A DNA stretch of 64,000 bases from Casuarius casuarius (taxonomy: Eukaryota > Chordata > Aves > Casuariiformes > Casuariidae), in NCBI GenBank assembly GCA_003342895.1, contig PTFA01000192.1, forward strand, positions 1,079,378 to 1,143,377, given 5' to 3'. Under the pieces are notes generated by a model. The model did no database searches. It saw only the letters and a program-made list of their open reading frames with translations, and was not told where the DNA came from. This document shows positions 45,626-56,027 of this stretch, piece by piece. The position numbers were made by a program, and so were the translations under genes. The first letter of the stretch is position 1; the number at the start of each line of letters is the position of its first letter.

Positions 45626-48600
45626 CCAAGCTGCCTCTTTTCCCTGCTCACCTTTCGCTCCCTCCTGCCCCATCCCTCTCCTCTCCCTGCCCTCACAGCA
45701 CGCCTGACAGGTAAGGAATGAAGTTTCCTACATATTTAATGAACCGCTTTGTTCCTCGCTTGCATTTAAACAGAACCTTAGCTGTTGCAATGTGTGATCA
45801 AAAGAAGCTGCTTATGAAAGAGGGGACTTCAGAGAGAGCTGCTCTCAGCCATAATCACAGAGACAGGGATGGATGAAGGTAGAATAAAGGGCTGAGGAAA
45901 GGTATTTTAACAGGCCTGTCTCTTCTTCCCTGCTCCCTTTTCACTGCTGCCCTGGGACAGAGAAGGGAGCTCGCTGCTCCAGAAGGCTTGTCAGCAGGTC
46001 ACCATAAATAGCAGAGGTGATTCCTCCTGCTGAGAGTAGAGACCAGCAGGAGGAAACAGAGCTTGACTCTGCTAGTAAGAGCTCAGCTTTCCCTTGGTGA
46101 GGGAACCACTATTCCTGGGCCTCAACTGCAAAGATGCCAAGGTAACCTCTTGTCTGGCAAGCAAACATCTCTGTCCTGGAGATATCTTACCTTGATTTCT
46201 GGCCAAGAATAAATTGGAGAATCTAGCCTAAATTTAATGCTGAGCCTCATACTTTCAGTGAGAGATCTTTGGGACACTAGCACATGCTGCTCTTTTGAAG
46301 GAGGTCAGCAAATTGCATGCATATGTCATCATTTATTCTCAGTGCCTTGATTGCAAGGAGGCCCCAGCAACACAACAGTGCAAATAACAGCCACCTGCAC
46401 TATTAATTAGTACTGAAGCCTCTAGGAAGTAACTTCCCCTGTGGCTGTCTAACTTGATTCAAGATAAAAAGCAGGTGGGAAAAGCTTACTGCTCTTTAGA
46501 TGATGGAAAGCTTCAGAGGGGGAAGAAATAGAATAGATGAAGAATCATCAGAGAGGTTGCCCAAAAGTTTTACTTAAATCTTTTTCTGGCCAGAGATCTC
46601 CAGTACTGGTACTTCCCCCTGAAAATTTTTTAGTTTTGGGATACGTAAGTTTTATCCATAAGGAGCTTCCAGGCACACAATAGAGACTTGTAAAACATTA
46701 CTAAGAGATTTTTGGCTTTAAGAGCCAAATCCTGAGTGAAGTCTTGAGGTGCTGTCAGCAGTAGGAGGTGAACTTAGATGACTGATGAATCAGGAGATTC
46801 ATTTCAATTTCAAACCTGGAGAAAGGTTTGGTTTCAGATCTGAGTTCTTATTTTACAGTTTGGAAGCTCTTAGAAAGGTTCTGTAGTCTCAAGTTATGAC
46901 TGAGGACTTGTTGGCAGTTTAGGACTTCTGTATTCCTTTCTACTATCTGCTCCTTAAAATAGTGAAACTTCATATTGAAATATGCATAATTTTTGAGTCA
47001 CTGCATGGCTGCAGCAATTGTTCTGACCTGGGAGCTTTGTGGGGACTCAGGGTAAAACATGAAAGGTGTGTGCTTTGATGAAAAAACTCAATTCAAAAGC
47101 TGGAGGAAAAGTTACAGACCAAGTCTGAGATGCAGGCTTATTCTTGAATGGGGAGAGGAGGCTGTGGGGGAAGAGAAGAAATGTGTGTCTATATGTTGGG
47201 CTAAAAGGTCAAAGTAAAAGAAAAAAAAAAAGTCACTCCACTATGATGTGTTGTATGGAGTTTTTAGATACTAGAGTTCTGTTATTCAAGGAGTTCTGCA
47301 TCTGTTTGCTCATCTTAGTGTTTAAATATTAATTTTGTTTTAATCCTGAGATATGCATTCTATTCTACTCTGAAAATGACCCCCTCATAGTGAGGGCTAT
47401 AGAAGGAAGGAAAAAGCCTCATTCAGTCACCTGTTGATGACTTTACACCTAGTTACATGTGATACAGGTGGCAAAGGACAGTGGTGAAATTGCTGGATGC
47501 CTTTTGAAACAGCTTTCAATTTTGGTTCAGCTATGTGAAGTTAGAAGATTATTTGAAAAGCAGAGACTGATTGGAGAAGATTCTGTTCTTCTTTCTCTCT
47601 ATTTTCCCCTCTATTTGTGGTTCTCACTTCAAATGAACAGTGCAGTAGTTCCTATAGTTTTTCAAATGAGGGATCACTTCTGCCCTTCCAGATTTCTTGT
47701 AGGTCATGATGCGTCCTTGGCATTGCACTTTTTTCCTGATAGCACTGTAGGAATTGGGCTGTTCCATGGCCTGGCTGCAGACTGCACACTACGGCTTCAT
47801 CCCAGTCTGAAAATGAGGCCCTTTTGTAAGGGATGCTTCTATGAAAGTCAAATTATGTCTTCTGAGAATGTGTATGTTTGCTGCNGCCTTCCCAGTCTGA
47901 AGTCTTTTTAAATCCCTATTATATTGGGTGATTAGCTTTTCAGCTCTCTTATGCCAAGCAGGGGCAGGCTGGGTCACTATCTCAGGGCAACACCTGGCTT
48001 TTCCTGAAAATTCAGCAAAAAAGGGAGGGGGCATTAATTAAAAGCCTGTTAATCTTCTTGTTGACTTTCTACTAGGCCAGAGCTTCATGATCATTAGGTT
48101 ATGGAAGTACTTTCAATGAGACTTAAAATGGAAGCTCTGATCATTAAAGACTATGTGGCAATTTTTGTAAGTGTGAAGTCGTTAACCACCAAATTTCAAT
48201 TTAGGTAATTGCATTCCACCTATTTAAATCCCCCCTCCCCTTTAGATTATTTTCCCTTCCATGAATAGTCCTGCAATTGTTATGTGCTATTAAACAACTG
48301 CCGTATTCCTTTGCTGCAGTGCAGTAAGAGGAGAAAAGGTTTGTGTGTGTATTTTAAAATTACTTCTGGATGCATGATAGTGTATAAGTATGTGATGCTG
48401 TTACTGCAAGTATTGTAGACCCTAACTCCATTTAAGATATGGACAGTGTTGCTCCAAGCAAAACTTGGTGTGTCCCCAAAGGGAATATTTACTGTGCTTT
48501 CTGCCACCGTGCTCAATGGTCAAAAGGAGCCTGATGCTTTGAACTTANGTGACTACACATTTCTGGAGTGTTTTTACATACAGTGTGAATGAATGTCTGA

Positions 48601-50099
48601 ATTGCCCTAGCTTATTGGTGAGCAGATTTTTTTTCTTTTTAATAAACCTGATTAACCTTGTTAGATAGAGGTAACTGCTGTGTAATCTGGGTATGCAATG
48701 CAAAGTACACCTGGAGCCTGGCCTGGCCTGGCTTCTAGTGAATATGCCCATCTTTGAAAGGAGCCTGGCTTGATTCAGCACACTAACAACCAGACTGGTC
48801 ACAAACCACTTTGTTTAGGTTGATTTCTATTCTATATTTCTATGAACAAACACACAAAGCTGGTAGTTCTGAATTGCAGACTGTTGCAGCTGAAATGTTA
48901 ACATAGTCAATATTTGAGATACGGTTATGAGAGAGGTTATAAGTTTTCTCCTCCTCCCCCCCTCTTATAAAATATGAACTACATGTCAAATAGGATTTCA
49001 GGGTAAGCTTGGAGGGGAAATAGGGTCAAGAAAGTGAAACATGTTTCCAAAACAAATATGTCACATTCATCTTATGAATTTATTAAGTGTTTAGAACTAA
49101 ATAAAGGCCATGCCACATGGCATCTTACAAATGGATCTTGATGCACTTTGCAAATTATGAGAAGATTGAGAAAGGTGCCTAGGCATCTGCATCTCTGTTG
49201 GCCTCCCTGGGGTTCCATAAAGACTTTACAGTTCATCCATCCCTAGGGTCAAAAGCAATAGATTCAGTTTGTCCTTTGAGTTTCTCTTTAAAAGAAACTC
49301 TTTCCAGGAGGCCTCGACCTCCCTTTGCTGTCATGTCAATATTATAGATATGACAGCAAGGGTAAGAATGAAGTGTGCCATTAAAAGAAAAATCAATGCT
49401 AAAACTGTAGCAGTAACGAGATAGGCTCTGCAGTTCATCACTCAGTCAATTTTTTGCATTTTGTTACATACCAGCCCTCTTCTCTTGTTTGTAAAGTAGC
49501 TGTTTGGACTCCTATTTTGCTCTCATGCAGTAAAATGTTGCATTTTCACTTGATTTCAGTGGTGTAGGAGCAAGGAGTCAGGGCCCAGTTGCGCAAAAGC
49601 TTATATGTGCACTTAATTTTTAGCACTTGGAGCTACAATTTTAGAGGATAAAAAGCAGGGTGACTTCTTGAAGCCAGTATGACTGCTCGTGTTTACTGAG
49701 GGGCTGCCCTACAACTCATAAGCTTTAAAGTTTCTGCAAGCAGAGGCTTTATCTTGTGTGTCTCTGAAGTTCCTAGCGTGCTTCTGGGGCTACTTTTCCT
49801 ATAAACTATACTTGCAGCTATATCAGCTTGGGCTACATATTTGGTGTGCAAGAAAACAGGACTGGCCGTGGGCATATTGACAGGAGACTCGGGAGAACCT
49901 ACGGGTTTATTCCTCACCTCTTCCTTGCCTTGTACCACTGATGACTTCTACATGTGAGCAAACTGAGGGCAAAATGCCTGTAAATCAGAATGGTAGTGTT
50001 TCATGCAGGCACTGCCTCTACATCATCGGAGTGGCGTATCAAGCATTGGAGGAGCAGAAGAAAATGGTTTGCATGTGAGTCAGTAATGGGTACTCCTCT
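45618..50099. other. CACNA1I: CACNA1I intron 1, proximal part
   Basis: This is intronic sequence with no further coding exon recognised. It is moderately AT-rich from about 46.2 kb. A stretch at about 48060-48260 carries two TGATCATTA-like or GATCATTA words and other AT-rich homeobox-type sites, and may be a conserved non-coding element. An open frame at 47459-47911 resembles no family I know. N bases lie at 47885 and 48548. Confidence 0.8.
45711..45717 (+). other. CACNA1I: Possible competing U2-type donor downstream of the AT-AC site
   Basis: The sequence ACAG followed by GTAAGGA at 45711 is a good conventional donor, 94 bases past the AT-AC site. Reading the exon through to it adds 30 non-family residues and meets a TGA at 45705-45707, so use of this site would end the protein at 123 residues. 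It may be unused. It is recorded because gene predictors that only allow GT donors would choose it, and because it offers a route to a truncated product if U12 splicing fails. Confidence 0.35.
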
Positions 50100-50370
50100 C
50101 AGCAACACTGAGCAAGTAATGCCATGGGGTATGGGGACGCTCTGCTGCCAGAACCGTTGCTTTTCAGATGACACACGTAGCTGAGGTGCTAGCAAATCAT
50201 CTGCTCATTAATGAGCTTTGAGTGCCTTTCTTCAGGATAGCTATGTTACATTTCACAGCCTGGTCAAATTCCAGTTTGGGCAATCTTTCTGTGTGACTGA
50301 GTCTATCTATGGCTTCAGTAGTACATTGTACTTGTTTCTGCCTTAAGCTGTTACCTGGTGTACTGTTAAA
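50100..50370 (+). mobile_element. L2-like LINE 3' end relic
   Basis: The order of words matches the 3' untranslated region shared by L2-type LINEs of sauropsids and fishes: a CAGATGACAC... segment, a TCATTAATGAGC segment, then CCTGGTCAAATTCCAGTTTG at 50259-50278, which corresponds to the usual CCTGGCCAAATTCC. The copy is old and heavily diverged, has no coding capacity, and sits in CACNA1I intron 1 in the sense orientation. Boundaries are approximate. The assignment rests on a remembered consensus. Confidence 0.5.
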
Positions 50371-53300
50371 ACCTTGCTGCAGTCTTTATAACAACTGGAT
50401 GTAGTTAATTAATAAGCAAACACCAGCTGAAAATTTATCAAGATTTCTGTAATACTTGATGTCTGTCTTAAGGCCTGAGCTCCTGTAATCCTCTGATGAG
50501 GTTTACTTTTCTTTTTAATTTATACATATGTATAAATAAAGGTACATGTGTAAAAAGTTTAGTCCTGCCTCTAGCCTCTCTAGCATGTAGAGAAAAGGCC
50601 TGGAAATGTGATGAGAGTGTATACTAATACATGAAAAAATGAGTGTCTTATGAATTTCAAGCAGTCTTCATTGTTCTTTGAAGACCTAGGGATCATGACT
50701 TTCCACTCTTTGGGTCGGCAATATCAGCTTTTGTATGCATAGTCGGCAAGCACTAAAATAGGTATGTTGTGAGTGCTTCTCCATTTTAAAGATACATCTC
50801 TCCTGTCTCCAGCCTTCTTTGCAAATCTAACTCACAGGACAGGTAAGGTGTCTGGCACTTATTTGAGGCCTTGTGATAGCTTTGTGTCATTACAGGTAAT
50901 CGGGAAGATGTTACTACTGTGCCCTTAGGAATGGATTGATTTCTGTTGATTACATAGCTCTGTAGACCGCTTTTCGGTTAACAGATATATTCATATGCCT
51001 GTCACCCAAGTCCAAGACAATTTTTTTCCATAAGAAGTTATGTATCCTCTCTGCATTCCATAATGTGCTAAATCAACCTTTACACTTGTTCCTATTGCAC
51101 TGGAAAGTGAGCTGATCCAGAACTCTCCAATGGAAAGGTAGTTTCAGTGATACCAGTGTTCCTCTAGAATTGTACTGATTGCTTTTTAAGCTTTAAAAGA
51201 GGGTGAGCCTGCTCTAGTGCCTCCTGGGTTTTCTCCCAGTCTACCAAGCTCCCTACTGGTGGAATAAAGTTTGCTTCTCAGAAAATGAGGGTAACTTTTT
51301 AATTCATAAGCCAGTTGCCCATAAACTTGATTAGTATTTAAAGCCAGCACATGCAGTAGGCCACCACAGCCACCTCCTTAGGATCAGCCTATCCATGACT
51401 TTGCTCATCCTTTTCTGTGTTAACAATGTATGCTTTAAAGTGACTGTTTTCTGTTTGTGAAAAAATTTCCCTATTAATAGTTAACAGTCTTCCTATTAAT
51501 TGTTCTCCTAAATATGACTGGATTCATGTCACCTAATTCCACCTGTCTGAAAACTAGATGTCCAGACACTCTCCTTGGATAGTGGGAGAGATAACTGTCA
51601 TCTCTACCAGGCGATTCAGCATCCTGAAATTAAATCCTTCCATACAGAGGGGGAAGCCCCTCTCTGGAGCAGCCTACTTTTTCTTAGCAAAAAGGGAGTC
51701 TGGAAAACTGACCTTTAGTTAGTTAGGTCTGTAACCTTTAAGTGGCTAAAGATAGTTGGGCTGTGTCCTTCCATAGCTGTTCTTGCTTGTTAAGACCGAC
51801 TTGTTTAGGTTCCCCAAATGCTGTGGAAGAAGGCAAAGATGGATACAGGGCATGTATTTAGTTTCGGAAACAGTGCAGTCAGGATATTTTAGTGTTTCCA
51901 TAATGAAATATTGGGCAGTCTCAGTTCTCTGTGTGTGTGTTGGGGGGGGAAATATTGTCTACCTGGAATCTGGGGGGGGAGTTCTGAAAGCTCCAGGTTC
52001 TTTTCTAGGAGGAAAAACCCATTTCCCAATTGCAGTTTGTAGGCAAAGAGAAGTGTTAGGAGGAGCGTTACAGTGCTTAGGACCTACACAACTAGTTGGA
52101 AAAGAAGGGGGGGGGGAACTAGTGACAAGGGCATGTCATTAGTATGGGTTGTTTCATGTGCAAGTTTACAATAGGAAGTTTGGTTTAGAGGGATCATTCG
52201 CAGTCAGACATGGTATAAATTGAAATTAAACTCATATATTGTCATTAGTAGCACAGAAGGGATAGATATGTTTGAAGGGGATTTGCATGCTTGTGATCTA
52301 TAAGAAATTGGCTGGGCTGTGGCATGTACACAATCCCAGGCAAGTGTGCAGATGCAAAAGGATGAGGTCTAAATTTGGCTGGCTTGCAAGTTGGCCCTAT
52401 GTGTCCAAGTGTGAATGCTTGGACAGGATATCCCTCTGCCTCCCATCTCTTAGCTTTTTCTGTGGAGGTTTTTATAGTAAGAAGGTGAAGGCCATGCTTC
52501 TGAAATGAAACGGGACAACAGCAAAAACAAAACAAGGGCTCTGACTTTGTCTGAAGCGTTAATGTCCATAGGGGCTAACAAAATTGCAAAGAAGTGAAAA
52601 AAATCCTTAACGCATCTCTGCTGTCTTCATGCAAAGCTCTGAATGTTCTCCCTGTTAGTGAAGGATAGATTCCTGCTGTTGGAGGAAGGGCTAACTGCAA
52701 AACATTGATTGGTTTAGAAGATGGGTATTTCTTGCTGTGTGTGTGTCCTACTGCCAAAAGTAATAAAAGACCTGATAATGATCCATAGCCTGGTGCTTCA
52801 GTAGAGCAGGTCTAGGCCTCTTAATGCAATAGCTTCTTTACAAGGTCTCTTGTAAAGGTCTCTTGATGGTCTCAGGATTTCTAGCCAACATATACAGAAG
52901 GTNTGGGAAAGCAGGAGATGGATGAGGATGAAGGTCATATCCTTGGCTGGTGTAAATCAGTGTTGTTTTGCTCATGAAAACAGACCTTTTTACGGTAGCC
53001 TTTGCTTGTGAAGATTGGCTCTGTCCTGTCACATATTGTGCAGTGTTATCCAGTGGAGACAGTGTTGCTAGTGCCAGACCTGAGGGAAATGCCACATTTG
53101 GTATTGTCAGACTAGAGGAAAGGGTTGATGTGCTCCGTGGAGTGCAGGGAAAAGAGCAGTGCCTGCTTCCAAATACCTTCCCATCCTGCTGCAAAGCGTG
53201 TTATTGAAATGAAGTGAACACTGAAAACCCTTTTGGAGCATATTGTGTTTATTCACTGGAATATATTTTGCCTCGGAGATGAGAACCACTTGCTCTGTGA

Positions 53301-55868
53301 GAAATGGTCACTTTGCCTTTTTCAGTCTCTGAATGCAGGAGCAGGGTGTGTGTGGGAGCCGGAAGGGGATCTTGAAGAAATACAAGGCGCAATAAAAAAA
53401 TATCAATTTGAGTATAAGACCTATAAAATATTCTGAGCAGACCTCTAACTGCATGTTTATTTGTAACAATGTCAACTAAATAAGGCAATTAACAACTAAC
53501 AAATTGGTTAGCCTGTGTGAAGACTTGATAGTCTTCCTACTCCAGACCACGGGGAAAGGCCTACAGCCAGCTGAACTTGCCTGTATATCCTGATCATAAT
53601 ACGTGACTGGTGTTGCTTCAGGTGAGGAATAGTTAATAGAGCTGCAGCTCTTCTACAGCAAATGTCCTGTAGTTGGTCCCAGGATGGTTAGAAGGAAGGT
53701 CTGCATGAATAACTTGGCCTATTTCAGACCTGGGGAGAGAACGGGAGCAAAGAATCTGCCAAGCTGTCAACTTTTAAGCTAGGAAGACCTTTACAGTCCT
53801 GGAGAGAAACTCTCTTTGGAAAGTGAAAAGATATGAAGGCTGTAGCCTGGCGTAACACAGACCAGACACAAACTTTGCAAGTGATCCCCAGCGGTAGCCC
53901 CCTTCCTTGTTGCCTACCCCAGCCCCACGGCCTGGGTGAGGAAGGGATGTCCCCATCATAGACCCCCATGGGTGTGTGTGAACACACATGTGCCAGGGTG
54001 AGGATGATGCCCTGGCTTATGCTGGTGTGTGACCGGGTACAAGAGTCCTCTGGCAGCCTGTTTAATGTGTGTACCAGGGAGAGGTACTGGGGCAATGGAT
54101 AAGACAATATGAGGAGGTCAGCTCTGCATCTTCTGGATGTTATGGCATCCTGACTAAGGACAGAGGAGTAAAATTCACGTTAGGAGGGGTGAAGACCCTT
54201 TTACTTGGGGAATGTGGCTTCTTCTGAAGGACTGCATGCCTCAGTGCCTCACATCTCACATGACTGTTGTGACATGGTAGAAGTGTCTGTGTCTGGATGA
54301 CAGGCCTGAAAGTGTTTTAGGGAGGGAAAGGAGTGTGGCAGCAGCACCAATCTGCACAAATTGCTCATTGCCTCTTTATATGTACTGCTGGTTTAAGCCC
54401 CTAAACAATTAGGTTTTGAAAAACAGGAATTCCAGGTTTTAACCTGGGAAAGCCTGCAGGGAGTAAATTGCTTAAAAAGAGTCTCCATGACCAGCAGTGG
54501 GGACTGAAGCTTTCTCCAAGCTCTTGTCAAGCAGCAGGCTGGAGTGCTCTTGGAGACAGGTGAGGAAAGCTGCAGTATCCGGCCTGGACTGGTCTGTGTG
54601 TGTGTTCTGAGGAACCTTGGGACTGGGATCCCAGTGGAAGGCATTGAAGTGGGTTGTGCTGTGCATGACCTTGCAGCTTTCAGCAGGACCTGCAGGGTTT
54701 TCTCTGGGGTTTGTCTTAGTTAAGCTGGTCGCACCCGCTCTTCCTTGCTCGTTCCTGGCACAGATCAGAGTTATAAATTTTCTGCTCTTGGGAAGAAATG
54801 TCACTGAATTTACTCCTGGACTTCAGAGCATCTCCTACGGTGAGGATGGCAATCAACTCCCATCTCCATTTCTCCTCTTCTGTCCCTTGGCCAAGACCTT
54901 TCTCCCTGTTTTTGCCCCTGGTGTGCATGTACCCTTTTGCTTCCAGTGTCATGCTTCTCTGTTGCACCTCTTCCTTCCTCCCTCTCCTCTTGGCTTGTTA
55001 AGTCCTTTCTGGGCCTTGTTCCACATCGTCTTAGTCACTTGTCTACCCACGTTACACCCCAGTGCCAATTGTCTCCTGTCCTACACATTTTCCCCTGGAT
55101 CTGGGTTGTCCAGCACTTCTTTCCCTACTTATCCTGCACTTACCTGAGTCCCTTGCACAGCTCCTCTGCCTGACAGCCTCTCCTGTGCTTCAGTCTGCCT
55201 GCCATCTGGTGGGCATCTTTCTGCCCATGGAGCAGCAGGGCAAAGAAGGCCCTTTTCCCTTGTGGTTTATTTGGAGCATGTTTCTCAGGGGTGAACTGCT
55301 GTGCTTCCTGTGCACAGGCATGCCAGGAAAATGGGGTTTCCAGCCTTCTTCCTGGAGGGGGTGATGGCAGGAGGGCTGACTGGCAGTGGGAAGTGCCTCT
55401 AGGCTGGGCTGACTGTTGAAAGGGGCTGTATCTGGTCAGCAGGTCTGGCTTTCTCTGCTCTTGCCCTTGGATGCTGCCACTCCTTGGGTCATGAGTTCAC
55501 ACTGTGCTTCCTCAAGTTAACTGTACTCCTCTGTCAGAGAGGCAGTGCTGCCATCTCCTCTGGCCTGCCCTGCCTCTTCTCCCTGGAAGGGTGTTGTGGG
55601 CTCCATTTGAGGAAACAAGCAGAGATCACTTGGGGAAAAAGCTTCAAAGGAGGAGACAGACTAGCAGAAGGGGATGTTTTTTCCAGCAGACAGTACAGTT
55701 GTGACCTCCAGCTAAGGAAGGAGGCTAAGGTGACTGGGTTGAGCTGAGCAAAGAAAGCAGATAAGAGTGCAGCTGGCCTTGTAAGAGAAAAGATGGAGTG
55801 TGATTAGGAAGATGTAAGACCCAAACTGATGGGTAGTGATAAGTGGAGGTTATGTAGGTTGGGAACAG
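50371..55868. other. CACNA1I: CACNA1I intron 1, middle part
   Basis: No coding exon is recognised here. Three runs of 8 to 10 guanines fall at 51942-51949, 51972-51979 and 52107-52116. A TCCTTAAC word at 52604-52611 resembles a U12 branch site, but no channel-like exon follows it. The segment 54617-55170 is CT-rich on the plus strand and gives long chance frames. An N lies at 52903. Confidence 0.75.
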
Positions 55869-56027
55869 TCACTCTGGCACCACACTGATCCCTGCTGAGC
55901 TTGGCAGGCATCTCAACACATCCTTGTAATCAATGGTATCAAAGGCAGCCAGTAGATCTGAAAGAATCGGCATGAGCACTTGATCTCTATCAATTGCCAT
56001 CATGGACCAGTGAAGCTGAGTAACAAG
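55869..56027 (-). mobile_element. L2-type LINE reverse transcriptase relic
   Basis: Read on the minus strand, this stretch encodes 52 residues ending in a stop at the low-coordinate side. It contains LLAAFDTIDYKDVL, the signature around motif A of non-LTR reverse transcriptases (normally LSAAFDTIDH). It is preceded by a segment resembling the usual spacer between fingers and palm. The frame is open only over this piece and no endonuclease or other motif was seen next to it, so it is a dead fragment. The L2/Jockey-like group is favoured over CR1 by the AAFDTID form, but the exact family is uncertain. It lies antisense inside CACNA1I intron 1. Confidence 0.7.

Noticed and set aside
47459..47911. 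150-codon plus-strand frame in intron 1
   Set aside because: Varied composition but no family recognised, no strong flanking splice sites, and an N inside it. Not enough to call a gene.
50217..50222. TTTGAGTGC as a possible start of CACNA1I exon 2
   Set aside because: The following codons do not continue the conserved channel sequence and meet a stop within a few codons. The site lies inside the L2-like relic.
52604..52611. TCCTTAAC as the U12 branch site of CACNA1I intron 1
   Set aside because: No AC acceptor and no channel-like coding sequence follow at the short distance required, so it is a chance match.
54617..55147. 176-codon plus-strand Leu/Phe/Ser-rich frame
   Set aside because: Hydrophobic only because the DNA is pyrimidine-rich. 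It shows no membrane-protein family signature and lies in CACNA1I intron 1 without good splice sites.
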